Counted from the first letter of the stretch, positions 7,620 through 16,095 are shown. The stretch: DNA of 64,000 bases from Betaproteobacteria bacterium UBA2592 (GCA_002340095.1 DDKS01000040.1:1-64000); one strand, 5' to 3'. Program-made: numbers and translations. The notes: generated by a model not told the origin, from the sequence alone.

Positions 7620-8756
7620 TTATACCCTTGATGCGCAGAACTTGACGAGGGTTTTGGCCAGATCATCCTGGGCGGCGAGGCTCCGGCACCATTGCTCCGC
7701 CTGCGTTTGCAGCCCGGGAAGTGTCTGGTGAAAAGCCTTCCAGCCCGACGGGAGATCGCCCCCGAGTCCGTTCCAGGCGCGCCAGAGATCCACCATGGGT
7801 GCCGGGGCATCGTAAAGCGCCAGAAAGGCATCCAGCTTCTCGACATGGGCTTCGTTCTCCTGGGGGTAGATGTGCCAGACCAGGGGCTTGCCGGCCCACT
7901 GGGCCCGCACGAAGGAATCCTCCCCACGCACGAAATTCAGGTCGCAGGACCACAGCAGCGCATCGAAGCGGGCCTGAGGCAGGAAAGGGATGGGCACGAT
8001 GCGCACCGGCCCGAGCTGCCAGGGGCCGTCTCCCCCCAGCAGTTGCCGCATGCCGGCCATCGGCTTGCCCGGCGGCACCAGGCAGAGCAGGGGGAGGGGA
8101 TGCTGTTGCCAGGCGGCGAGCAGGCCGGCCAGGGGGGCCGTGTCGTAGCAGAACAGGCTGATCCGCAGCGTTCCGGGTTCGCAGGCCAATCCGAGTTCGT
8201 CCAGGAAGCGGGAGGCGCCTCCCCGGGCCCCAAACGCCTCCCGCCTGGCGAGCAGCCCCCTTTCCCGCAACAGACCGCCCGTACCCGGCACGAAGCCGGG
8301 GAAGAAGAAGAACTTGGTCAGGGGCAGGCGGGGATGGGGTGAGGCGGCGCCGTGGCAACCAGCCACCCAGGCTTCGGCGCTCAGGTATTCGAGATTGACC
8401 CAGCAGGGCGGGCGCGGACGGCGGGCCATGGCTTCCAGATATGCCTCAGGCGGGTCGCAGGCAAAGGCTTCGATCACCACATCGGCAACCTGGTCGAAAA
8501 CCAGAGGCTCGCCCCAGCGCTCGATGCGGACCCCTTCGAGCGCCTGGGAGGCGATGGACGGAACAAAGCCCGGGAGCAGGGGGGCGAGGGCCTCCGGCTT
8601 ATCCACCCACAAGCGCACCGCCAGATCGTGCTCGGTGGCCAGTTGCCGGGCCAGTCGCCAGCAGACACCGATGTCGCCCAGGTTGTCCACGACCCGGCAG
8701 AAGATGTCCCAGCGCGGTCGGGGCAGGGCGGGAGCAGGGGAAGCGGGATCGGTCAT
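7620..8756 (-). CDS. earP: EF-P arginine 32 rhamnosyltransferase EarP
   Basis: EarP transfers rhamnose from dTDP-beta-L-rhamnose to Arg32 of EF-P, activating it. The 378-residue protein (DUF2331 family, GT-B fold) has the N-terminal signature WDIFCRVVDNLGDIGVCWRL, which holds the aspartates known to be needed for catalysis, and a C-terminal NFVRGEDSFVRAQWAGKP motif at the nucleotide-sugar site. The start is the ATG at 8756; another in-frame ATG lies nine bases upstream at 8765. It is divergent from uvrC and lies directly upstream of efp, its substrate gene. Confidence 0.96.
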   Translation of the reverse strand: MTDPASPAPALPRPRWDIFCRVVDNLGDIGVCWRLARQLATEHDLAVRLWVDKPEALAPLLPGFVPSIASQALEGVRIERWGEPLVFDQVADVVIEAFACDPPEAYLEAMARRPRPPCWVNLEYLSAEAWVAGCHGAASPHPRLPLTKFFFFPGFVPGTGGLLRERGLLARREAFGARGGASRFLDELGLACEPGTLRISLFCYDTAPLAGLLAAWQQHPLPLLCLVPPGKPMAGMRQLLGGDGPWQLGPVRIVPIPFLPQARFDALLWSCDLNFVRGEDSFVRAQWAGKPLVWHIYPQENEAHVEKLDAFLALYDAPAPMVDLWRAWNGLGGDLPSGWKAFHQTLPGLQTQAEQWCRSLAAQDDLAKTLVKFCASRV

Positions 8757-8869
8757 GGGGCCCATGGTAACATCCCCGCCTTGTCTGCCCCTGCTCCGGG
8801 CCCGGTCAGTGGAGCATATTTGCCGCCAGACCGTCCGCCCACGATGTCCTTGACTGCCTGCTACGCCCC

Positions 8870-10678
8870 ATGAGTTTCGATCACAAGGCGTTCCTGCCCA
8901 CCCTGCCGGACCTGCCCGGGGTCTATCGCATGCTGTCTGCCGAGGGGGCTGTGCTCTATGTCGGCAAGGCCAAGAACCTGAAGAAGCGGGTTTCCTCCTA
9001 CTTTCAGAAGAAGCTTTCGAGCCCGCGCATCGCCATCATGGTGAGCCAGATCGAGCGCATCGAGATCACGGTGACCCGCTCCGAGGCCGAGGCCCTGCTG
9101 CTGGAAAACAACCTGATCAAGAGCCTGTCACCCCGCTACAACATCCTGTTCCGGGACGACAAATCCTACCCCTACATCGTCATCACCCGGGACGAATTTC
9201 CGCGCCTGGGCTTCTTCCGCGGCAATCCGGACCGCAAGGCCGACTACTTCGGCCCCTATCCTTCGGCCTCGGCCGTGCGCGACAGCCTGCATCTATTGCA
9301 GAAGATGTTCCGCCTCAGGACCTGCGAGGACTCGGTCTTTGCCAACCGCTCCCGCCCCTGCCTGCTTTACCAGATCAGGCGCTGCAGCGGCCCCTGTGTT
9401 GCAGGGCTGGTGAGCGCCGGGGATTACGCCCGGGACGTGCAGCTGGCCGCCTGGTTCCTGCTCGGGCGCCAGACTGAGGTGATCCAGCGCCTCAGCGATG
9501 CCATGGAGCAGGCGGCGGCGAGTCTGGCTTTCGAACAGGCGGCGGTTTACCGGGACCAGATCCAGTCCCTGCGCCAGGTCCAGGAAAAACAGTTCATCGA
9601 GAGCCACAAGGGCGAGGACGCGGATGTGGTCGTGGCCGTGCGCGAGGCTGGACAACTCTGCGTGAATCTCGCCATGGTGCGGGGTGGACGGCACCTGGGC
9701 GACCGGCCTCAATTCCCTGTACACGGGGGCGATTCCAGCCCGGAAGAGGCGGTGGCCGCCTTCATCGCCCAGCATTACGCCCAGCACCCAGCCCCGGCCC
9801 GGCTGCTGGTGGCCCCCCTGCCCGACGACCTGGAAGAAACCGTCGCCGGTCTCGAAGCGGCAGCCGGCCGGTCGGTACCCATCGGCGAAGCCCGGGCCAC
9901 CATGCACAAGGTGTGGGTTGACATGGCCCTGCAGAACGCCCGGCTGGCCATCACCGCCCGCAACCAGGCGAGCGCCCAGCAGGAGCAGCGCCTCGAGGCC
10001 CTGCGCGAGGCCCTCGGCCTCGCCGAGCCCCTGGCGCGTATCGAATGTTTCGACATCAGCCACACCCAGGGCGAATCCCCGGTGGCCTCCTGCGTGGTTT
10101 ACGAAGGCAACGGCATGAAGAAGTCGGACTACCGCCGCTTCAACATCCGCGACATCGAGCCCGGCGACGATTACGCCGCCATCCGCCAGGCGGTCTGCCG
10201 CCGCTACGACAATCTGGCCGCAGGGGAGGGGGTTGCCCCGGACCTGATCCTCATCGACGGGGGCAAGGGCCAGGTGGCCATGGCCGCCGCCGCCCTGGAG
10301 GAACTCGGGCTTGCCCATCTGCCCGTGGTCGGTGTCAGCAAGGGCGAGGGGCGCAAGGTCGGGCTCGAATCCCTGGTGTTCCCGGATGGCCGGGAGGCCT
10401 TACAATTGGGGGCCGACAACCCGGCCCTGCATCTGGTGGTGGAAATCCGCGACGAAGCCCACCGCTTTGCGCTCACCGGCCACCGGGCCCGGCGCAGCAA
10501 GGCCCGCAACACATCGCGCCTGGAGGACATTCCCGGCGTGGGCCCCGCCAGGCGCAGGGCGCTGCTCACCCATTTCGGCGGTCTGCCCGGCGTCGCGGCC
10601 GCCTCGGTGGAGCAACTGGCCCGGGTCCCCGGCATCAGCCAGGCCCTGGCCGAGACCATTTACGCAGCCCTGCACTGA
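8870..10678 (+). CDS. uvrC: Excinuclease ABC subunit C
   Basis: UvrC makes both incisions around a DNA lesion in nucleotide excision repair after recruitment by UvrB. The 602-residue protein has an N-terminal GIY-YIG nuclease domain (GVYRMLSAEGAVLYVGKAK), a central UvrB-binding UVR motif near residue 215 (ASLAFEQAAVYRDQIQSL), an RNase H-like 5'-incision domain (ECFDISHTQGE and LILIDGGKGQ) and two helix-hairpin-helix motifs at the end (IPGVGPARRRALL and VPGISQALAETIY). Length and order are normal. pgsA follows 25 bases later. Confidence 0.98.
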   Translation: MSFDHKAFLPTLPDLPGVYRMLSAEGAVLYVGKAKNLKKRVSSYFQKKLSSPRIAIMVSQIERIEITVTRSEAEALLLENNLIKSLSPRYNILFRDDKSYPYIVITRDEFPRLGFFRGNPDRKADYFGPYPSASAVRDSLHLLQKMFRLRTCEDSVFANRSRPCLLYQIRRCSGPCVAGLVSAGDYARDVQLAAWFLLGRQTEVIQRLSDAMEQAAASLAFEQAAVYRDQIQSLRQVQEKQFIESHKGEDADVVVAVREAGQLCVNLAMVRGGRHLGDRPQFPVHGGDSSPEEAVAAFIAQHYAQHPAPARLLVAPLPDDLEETVAGLEAAAGRSVPIGEARATMHKVWVDMALQNARLAITARNQASAQQEQRLEALREALGLAEPLARIECFDISHTQGESPVASCVVYEGNGMKKSDYRRFNIRDIEPGDDYAAIRQAVCRRYDNLAAGEGVAPDLILIDGGKGQVAMAAAALEELGLAHLPVVGVSKGEGRKVGLESLVFPDGREALQLGADNPALHLVVEIRDEAHRFALTGHRARRSKARNTSRLEDIPGVGPARRRALLTHFGGLPGVAAASVEQLARVPGISQALAETIYAALH

Positions 10679-10703
10679 AAACCGGAAATCACACCCTTTC
10701 TTC

Positions 10704-11285
10704 ATGCCTTTCAATCTACCCATCTTCCTGACCTGGCTGCGCATCCTCGCCATCCCCCTGCTGGTGGTACTTTATTACCTGCCCCAGGGCTGGCTCTCCG
10801 GACACGAGCGCGACCTGTTCGCCACCCTGTTGTTCATGGGGGCCGCCTTTACCGACTGGCTGGACGGCTACCTGGCCCGGAAACTCAACCAGACCTCCTC
10901 CTTCGGCGCCTTTCTGGACCCGGTGGCGGACAAGCTGATCGTGGCAGCCGCCCTGATCATCCTGGTGGAACTGGACCGTACCCATGCGGTGGTGGCCGCC
11001 ATCATCATCGGCCGGGAAATCACCATTTCCGCCCTGCGCGAATGGATGGCCAAGATCGGCGCCGCCAAGAACGTGGCAGTCTCCATGCTGGGCAAGATCA
11101 AGACCACGGCCCAGATGCTGGCCATCACCCTGCTCCTGTACCGGAAACCCCTGCTGGGCTGGGACTCCCTCCAACTGGGCAACCTGCTGATCTGGGTCGC
11201 GGCGCTGCTCACCCTCTGGTCCATGGGTTATTACCTGCACAAGGCCTGGCCCGAAATCGCCAAGCGCACCGGCTCCCCTGGCTGA
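10704..11285 (+). CDS. pgsA: CDP-diacylglycerol-glycerol-3-phosphate phosphatidyltransferase
   Basis: PgsA makes phosphatidylglycerol phosphate, the committed step to phosphatidylglycerol and cardiolipin in the inner membrane. The 193-residue protein has about six membrane segments and the CDP-alcohol phosphotransferase motif spanning DWLDGYLAR through FLDPVADKL with its conserved aspartates. The ATG at 10704 matches the usual N-terminus (MPFNLPIFLTWLRI). The uvrC-pgsA order is common in proteobacteria. Confidence 0.96.
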   Translation: MPFNLPIFLTWLRILAIPLLVVLYYLPQGWLSGHERDLFATLLFMGAAFTDWLDGYLARKLNQTSSFGAFLDPVADKLIVAAALIILVELDRTHAVVAAIIIGREITISALREWMAKIGAAKNVAVSMLGKIKTTAQMLAITLLLYRKPLLGWDSLQLGNLLIWVAALLTLWSMGYYLHKAWPEIAKRTGSPG

Positions 11286-11308
11286 CCTGCGCTACCGGAT
11301 GACAGGCG

Positions 11309-11338
11309 GCATGGGGATTGCTTGGAAAATCCCCATGC
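11309..11338 (+). promoter_or_regulatory. Inverted repeat covering the nasT start codon
   Basis: A perfect 9-bp inverted repeat (GCATGGGGA/TCCCCATGC, 12-base loop) whose right arm contains the nasT ATG at 11335-11337. In RNA it could hide the start codon; as DNA it could be a protein-binding palindrome. No function is shown. Confidence 0.45.
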
Positions 11339-11910
11339 TACGCGTACTCATCATCGACGAATCCCGTGCCCGAGCCGCCGAGCTTTGTGCCGGTCTGGCC
11401 TTGGCCGGGCATCAGGTGGCCGCCGTCCTGCCCAGTTCCGAAGACCTGACGGCCCAGATCGAATCCATCAAGCCCGACATCATCCTGATCGAGACCGACT
11501 CTCCCTCCCGGGACACCCTGGAAAACCTGGCGGTGATGAACCGTGAGATGCCCCGGCCAGTGATCATTTTTTCCCAGGAAGGCGACCAGGAAACCATCCG
11601 TGCCGCGGTCAAGGCCGGAGTGTCCGCCTATATGGTGGACGGGGTGGACCCGGCCCGGTTGCGCTCCGTGATTGACGTGGCAGTGATCCATTTCGAGGAA
11701 CAACAGGCCCTGAAGCAGGAACTGGCCTCGGCTACCCGCAAACTCTCGGAACGGAAGATAGTGGAGAAGGCCAAGGGCATCTTGATGAAGACCCGGGGTC
11801 TGGACGAGGAGGGGGCTTACGGGGCCCTGCGCAAGCTTGCCATGGAGCGGGCCAAACCCATGGCGACGGTGGCTCAGGACCTGATCGACATGGCCCAGCT
11901 GCTGCTCTGA
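11335..11910 (+). CDS. nasT: ANTAR-domain transcription antiterminator NasT
   Basis: NasT-type proteins bind paired hairpins in leader RNAs of nitrate assimilation operons and stop premature termination. The 191-residue protein has an N-terminal receiver-like domain, in which the usual phosphoacceptor Asp aligns with Glu53 (IETDSPSRD), and a C-terminal ANTAR domain (KLSERKIVEKAKGILMKTRG and onward). The ATG at 11335 gives the usual N-terminus LRVLIIDES; an in-frame start 36 bases upstream is less likely. Its product probably acts on the leader directly downstream. The sensor partner NasS is not encoded next to it, which is unusual. Confidence 0.93.
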   Translation: MLRVLIIDESRARAAELCAGLALAGHQVAAVLPSSEDLTAQIESIKPDIILIETDSPSRDTLENLAVMNREMPRPVIIFSQEGDQETIRAAVKAGVSAYMVDGVDPARLRSVIDVAVIHFEEQQALKQELASATRKLSERKIVEKAKGILMKTRGLDEEGAYGALRKLAMERAKPMATVAQDLIDMAQLLL

Positions 11911-12081
11911 TCTGCCTGCTGTTGGTGCATTGCAGCAAGCAGCTTGCACCGATTCGGGGCGCTCCCATCTCTCCCGCAGTAGCAGAGCAAACCCCACGAA
12001 ACACAAGCAAGCAACTGTTTTAATTGGATTTAACAGACAAACACCGTAGCTGGTACGGGTTTTGTATATAGAAAGCCATGC

Positions 12082-12101
12082 CCGGGTCAATGGCGGCCCG
12101 G
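12082..12101 (+). promoter_or_regulatory. ANTAR-like RNA hairpin in the nrtA leader
   Basis: The stem CCGGGTC/GGCCCGG (7 bp, one G-U pair) closes a hexaloop AATGGC with A at position 1 and G at position 4, the rule described for ANTAR-binding hairpins. It stands 20 bases before the leader terminator and downstream of nasT. A first hairpin of the pair is less clear: candidates are 12015-12036 (loop ATTGGA, two U-U mismatches in the stem) and 12044-12058 (five-base loop GCTGG). Confidence 0.6.
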
Positions 12102-12121
12102 TGGTTTGAGAGATTTTGGAC

Positions 12122-12176
12122 AACGGCGTCCATTCGCAGCGGAAATTTTCCGTAGCGGATGTGGCGCCGTTTTTTT
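12122..12176 (+). terminator. Leader terminator (attenuator) before nrtA
   Basis: A long hairpin runs from AACGGCGTCCATTCGC (12122-12137) to the complementary 12155-12171 with one bulge and G-U pairs, carrying an inner CGGAA/TTCCG hairpin, and is followed at once by seven T (12170-12176). It lies 26 bases upstream of the nrtA ATG with no gene in between, so it must be read through for the operon to be expressed. The 292-base gap 11911-12202 holds only this leader; I found no convincing sigma-54 promoter in it. Confidence 0.85.
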
Positions 12177-12202
12177 ATGGATTTTTGTTTCAGGAGCAGA
12201 CC

Positions 12203-13495
12203 ATGAAAGACCTCACCAACGAGCAACATCCTCCCCTGGGTTCTGAGAAATTCCAATCTTCCCGTCGAGACTTCATGCGCCGCACGGCCGTCCTGGGGGG
12301 CGCCGCCCTGATCACATCGACCGGAGTCGGTATTGCCGGCGGCGCCTGGGCGGCCGGTTCGGACGCCCCGGAGAAAAAGGAACTGAAGGTGGGCTTCATC
12401 CCCCTGACCGACTGCGCCTCCGTGGTCATGGCTGCCGTGCAGAAATTCGACGAGAAATACGGCATCAAGATCATCCCCTCCAAGGAAACCTCCTGGGCCT
12501 CGGTGCGGGACAAGCTGGTAAGTGGCGAGCTGGATGCGGCTCATGTGCTCTACGGCCTGGTCTACGGGGTGCATATGGGCGTCGGCGGCCCGAAAAAGGA
12601 CATGGCCGTGCTGATGACCATCAATAACAACGGCCAGGGCATCAGTCTTTCCAACCAGATGAAGGAGAAGGGCGCCATCGACGGCCCCAGCCTGAAGAAG
12701 GTGGTGGATGCCAGCCCGGCCGGCACCTACACCTTTGCCCAGACCTTCCCCACCGGCACCCACGCCATGTGGCTCTACTACTGGCTGGCCGCCAACGGCA
12801 TCAACCCCATGAAGGACGTGAAGAGCATCGTCGTGCCCCCGCCCCAGATGGTGGCCAACGCACGGGTCGGCAACATGCACGGCTTCTGCGTCGGCGAACC
12901 CTGGAACCAGCGCGCCATCATGGACAAGGTGGGCTTCTCCGTCGCCACCAGCCAGGACATCTGGGTGGATCACCCGGAAAAGGTGCTGGGCACCACCGCC
13001 GAGTGGGTGAATAAATATCCGAACGCTGCCCGGGCCCTGACCGCCGCCATCCTGGAGGCTTCCCGCTGGATCGACAGTTCCAAATCCAACGTCTACAAGA
13101 CCGCCGAGATCATCGCCAAGAAGTCCTACGTGAATACGGACATGGACGTGATCCAGGGCCGCCTGCTGGGCCGCTATGAGAACGGCCTGGGCAAGACCTG
13201 GGACGACCCCAATCACATGAAGTTCTTCAACGATGGGGCGGTGAATTTTCCCTACCTGTCCGACGGCATGTGGTTCCTCACCCAGCACAAGCGCTGGGGC
13301 CTGCTCGACAAGGACCCGGATTACCTGGGCGTGGCCAAGGCCATCAACCGCATCGACATCTACAAGCAGGCCGCCACTGCGGCCGGGGTCAACCTGCCCA
13401 AGAGCGACATGCGCAGCCACAAGCTGATGGATGGCGTGCTCTGGGATGGCAAGGACCCGAAGAAGTATGCCGCCAGTTTCAAGATCAAGGGCTGA
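12203..13495 (+). CDS. nrtA: Nitrate ABC transporter substrate-binding protein
   Basis: Periplasmic binding protein that delivers nitrate (possibly nitrite) to the transporter encoded next. The 430-residue protein belongs to the NrtA/CmpA/NasF family. A twin-arginine signal lies near the N-terminus (SRRDFMRRTAVLGGAAL, Arg21-Arg22), so it is probably exported folded. Family sequence includes LKVGFIPLTDCASVVMA and GFCVGEPWN. The ATG at 12203 has AGGAG nine bases before it; upstream in-frame starts fall inside the leader terminator. Expression should depend on NasT-mediated readthrough. Confidence 0.93.
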   Translation: MKDLTNEQHPPLGSEKFQSSRRDFMRRTAVLGGAALITSTGVGIAGGAWAAGSDAPEKKELKVGFIPLTDCASVVMAAVQKFDEKYGIKIIPSKETSWASVRDKLVSGELDAAHVLYGLVYGVHMGVGGPKKDMAVLMTINNNGQGISLSNQMKEKGAIDGPSLKKVVDASPAGTYTFAQTFPTGTHAMWLYYWLAANGINPMKDVKSIVVPPPQMVANARVGNMHGFCVGEPWNQRAIMDKVGFSVATSQDIWVDHPEKVLGTTAEWVNKYPNAARALTAAILEASRWIDSSKSNVYKTAEIIAKKSYVNTDMDVIQGRLLGRYENGLGKTWDDPNHMKFFNDGAVNFPYLSDGMWFLTQHKRWGLLDKDPDYLGVAKAINRIDIYKQAATAAGVNLPKSDMRSHKLMDGVLWDGKDPKKYAASFKIKG

Positions 13496-13523
13496 CCCCC
13501 GTTCCGCCAGGAGGAGAAATCCC

Positions 13524-14477
13524 ATGACCACGATGACCATGACAGGAGATGCCGCCATGGCAAGCCCCCAAGACAGCCCCCTAGACGCACCACTGCGCCC
13601 CCCGGCCCCCGGGGCCGCTTTTCCTCACGATACCCAGGCTCCCCAGGCTGTGCCGCAGCCAGGGCTGGCAGCCTCTTCCAGCACCAATGCCGATGCCGAA
13701 TGGCTGCGCAAGGCGTTCAAGGCCATTCTGCCCCCCATCCTCGGTATAGCCCTGCTGATCGGTATCTGGTATGTGGGCTCGGCTGGTGCCGATGCCCGCA
13801 TCCCGGGCCCGGGCAAGACCTGGGAAGCGGCGGTGGCCCTGTTCTCCGACCCTTTCTACCGGGAAGGGCCCAATGACCAGGGGATAGGCTGGAACGTGCT
13901 GGCCTCCCTGGAGCGGGTGGCCATCGGCTTCGGCATCGCCGCCGCCGTGGGCATCCCCCTGGGCTTTCTGCTGGGGCGTTTCGCTACCCTGTCGGCCATG
14001 GTCAATCCCATCATCAGCCTGCTGCGGCCGGTGTCACCCCTGGCCTGGCTGCCCATCGGCCTGCTGGTGTTCCAACGCGCCGACCCGGCCGCCACCTGGA
14101 CCATCTTCATCTGTTCCATCTGGCCGATGATCCTCAACACCGCCCAGGGCGTCACCCGGGTGCCCCAGGATTACCTGAACGTGGCCCGGGTGCTCAACCT
14201 CTCCGAGTGGAAGATCTTCACCAAGATCCTGTTCCCCTCCGTGCTGCCCTACATGCTCACCGGCATCCGCCTTTCCATCGGCACCGCCTGGCTGGTCATC
14301 GTGGCGGCGGAAATGCTCACCGGCGGCGTCGGCATCGGTTTCTGGGTGTGGGACGAGTGGAACAACCTCAAGGTGGAACACATCATCATCGCCATTTTCG
14401 TGATCGGCATCGTCGGCCTGATCCTCGAACAGTGCCTGGTGCTGCTGGCCAAGCGCTTCACCTATGAAACCCCCTGA
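13524..14477 (+). CDS. nrtB: Nitrate ABC transporter permease
   Basis: Inner-membrane permease of the nitrate importer, equivalent to NrtB/NasE. The 317-residue protein has a proline- and alanine-rich cytoplasmic N-terminal extension of about 60 residues, then about six membrane segments with the BPD-transport signature region (LNLSEWKIFTKILFPSVLP, the EAA loop that contacts the ATPase). The ATG at 13524 follows GAGGAG. It lies 28 bases after nrtA and 17 before the ATPase gene. Confidence 0.92.
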   Translation: MTTMTMTGDAAMASPQDSPLDAPLRPPAPGAAFPHDTQAPQAVPQPGLAASSSTNADAEWLRKAFKAILPPILGIALLIGIWYVGSAGADARIPGPGKTWEAAVALFSDPFYREGPNDQGIGWNVLASLERVAIGFGIAAAVGIPLGFLLGRFATLSAMVNPIISLLRPVSPLAWLPIGLLVFQRADPAATWTIFICSIWPMILNTAQGVTRVPQDYLNVARVLNLSEWKIFTKILFPSVLPYMLTGIRLSIGTAWLVIVAAEMLTGGVGIGFWVWDEWNNLKVEHIIIAIFVIGIVGLILEQCLVLLAKRFTYETP

Positions 14478-14494
14478 GGGCTGGAGGCAACATC

Positions 14495-15286
14495 ATGAAA
14501 AAGATCGTGCAAATCGAGAACGTGGGCCAGACCTTCGACACCAAGAACGGCAAGTTCGTGGCCCTGCGGGACGTGAATCTGGATATCCGGGAAGGGGAGT
14601 TCGTGACCCTGATCGGCCACTCGGGCTGCGGCAAATCCACCTTGCTCAACCTGATCGCCGGGCTCACCAAGCCCAGCAGCGGCTCCATGCTCTGCGACGG
14701 CCGCGAGATCGCCGGCCCCGGCCCGGAGCGGGCGGTGGTGTTTCAGAACCATTCCCTGCTGCCCTGGCTCACCTGTTACGACAACGTCTATCTGGGCGTG
14801 GAGCGGGTGTTCGGCGGCAAGGAAGGCAAGGCCAAATTGAAGGAACGTACCCATGCCGCCATGGCCCTGGTAGGCCTGAGCCACGCGGAAATCAAGTATC
14901 CCCACGAGATTTCGGGCGGCATGAAGCAGCGGGTGGGCATCGCCCGGGCCCTGGCCATGGAACCCAAGATCCTGCTCATGGACGAGCCCTTCGGCGCCTT
15001 GGATGCGCTCACTCGGGCCAACCTCCAGGACGAGCTGATGAAGATCATGGCCGCCACCGGCGCCACCACGGTGATGGTCACCCACGATGTGGATGAGGCG
15101 GTGCTGCTCTCGGACCGGGTGGTGATGCTCACCAACGGCCCGGCCGCCACGATCGGCGAAATCCTGGAGGTGAAGCTGGAACATCCGCGCAACCGCCTGG
15201 CCCTGGCCAACGACCCGCACTTCGTCGAATGCCGGGCGGCGATCCTGGAGTTCCTTTACCAGAAGCAGCTGAAAAAAGCCGCCTAG
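14495..15286 (+). CDS. nrtD: Nitrate ABC transporter ATP-binding protein
   Basis: Cytoplasmic ATPase that drives the nitrate importer, equivalent to NrtD/NasD. The 263-residue protein has Walker A (GHSGCGKST), Q-loop, ABC signature (SGGMKQRVGIARAL), Walker B (ILLMDEPFGALD) and the switch His (MVTHDVDEA). It has no fused substrate-binding domain, so it is the NrtD/NasD rather than the NrtC type; presumably it works as a homodimer. It is followed 21 bases later by cobA. Confidence 0.92.
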   Translation: MKKIVQIENVGQTFDTKNGKFVALRDVNLDIREGEFVTLIGHSGCGKSTLLNLIAGLTKPSSGSMLCDGREIAGPGPERAVVFQNHSLLPWLTCYDNVYLGVERVFGGKEGKAKLKERTHAAMALVGLSHAEIKYPHEISGGMKQRVGIARALAMEPKILLMDEPFGALDALTRANLQDELMKIMAATGATTVMVTHDVDEAVLLSDRVVMLTNGPAATIGEILEVKLEHPRNRLALANDPHFVECRAAILEFLYQKQLKKAA

Positions 15287-15307
15287 CGCCAGCCCCAGGA
15301 GACTTCC

Positions 15308-16084
15308 ATGTCCAAGGTATATCTGATCGGTGCCGGACCAGGCGCCGGGGACCTGCTCACCCTGCGGGCCGCCAGAATCCTCGCCGACGAGGCCGAAGTG
15401 GTGCTCGCCGACGAGCTGGTGTCCGCCGAAGTGCTGTCCCTGGTCCGGTCCCAGGCGCGCATCCTCAAGGTAGGCAAGCGGGGCGGCAAGGCTTCCACCC
15501 CGCAGGCCTTCATCGAGCGGCTGATGCTCCGCTACGCCCGCCAGGGCCGCACGGTGGTGCGCCTAAAAGGGGGCGACCCCTTCATGTTCGGGCGGGGAGG
15601 GGAGGAACTGCTGACCTTGCGCGCTGCCGGCTTCGAGGCGGAAGTGGTGAGCGGCCTCACCGCCGGCATCGCCGTCCCCGCCACCCTGGGTATTCCCGTC
15701 ACCCACCGGGGCCTGGCCGCCGGCGTCACCTTCGTCACCGCCCGGGCTGGCACCCAGGGCAGCCCGGAGCCCGACTGGGCTGCCCTGGCGAAAACCGGCA
15801 CCACCCTGGTGATCTACATGGGCCTGGCCCGGCTGGGGGAAATCACCCGGGAACTGCTGGCCGCCGGCCTGGCGCCGCATACCCCGGCTGCCGTCATCGC
15901 CCAGGGCTGTCAGCCCGAACAGCAGCAGGTCATCACCACCCTGGTGGAACTGCCCGAAGCCGCCGGCCTGCCGGCCCCCGCAATCATCGTCATCGGCGCC
16001 GTGGTGTCCCTGGCCCAGGCGGACCGGCTATCCGGTCTGGCCGGCCTGACCAGCCTGGACAACCCCCTGCGCCATGCAGCCTGA
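15308..16084 (+). CDS. cobA: Uroporphyrinogen-III C-methyltransferase
   Basis: SUMT methylates uroporphyrinogen III twice, with SAM, to precorrin-2, the precursor of siroheme. The 258-residue single-domain enzyme has the N-terminal signature KVYLIGAGPGAGDLLTLRA, RLKGGDPFMFGRGGEE and the GIPVTHRG motif. It lacks the CysG oxidase/chelatase domain, so those steps must come from elsewhere. It lies between the transporter and nirB, which needs siroheme; AGGAG precedes the ATG. The nirB frame is also open across the whole gene, but that is a shadow. Confidence 0.95.
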   Translation: MSKVYLIGAGPGAGDLLTLRAARILADEAEVVLADELVSAEVLSLVRSQARILKVGKRGGKASTPQAFIERLMLRYARQGRTVVRLKGGDPFMFGRGGEELLTLRAAGFEAEVVSGLTAGIAVPATLGIPVTHRGLAAGVTFVTARAGTQGSPEPDWAALAKTGTTLVIYMGLARLGEITRELLAAGLAPHTPAAVIAQGCQPEQQQVITTLVELPEAAGLPAPAIIVIGAVVSLAQADRLSGLAGLTSLDNPLRHAA

Positions 16085-16095
16085 AGGAGTTGATC

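Noticed and set aside
11924..11950. GGTGCA...TGCACC inverted repeat after nasT, considered as an NtrC site or sigma-54 promoter
   Set aside because: The half-sites point the wrong way for NtrC, and the GG-GC spacing is off by one for sigma-54.
12020..13558. A 512-codon minus-strand frame over nrtA
   Set aside because: His/Gly/Val-rich shadow typical of GC-rich antisense frames; the plus-strand NrtA is clear.
15229..16095. A 289-codon extension upstream of nirB that could suggest a fused protein
   Set aside because: It covers cobA in another frame, reads as Arg/Gly/Pro-rich nonsense, and the real nirB start has AAGGAG and the family N-terminus.
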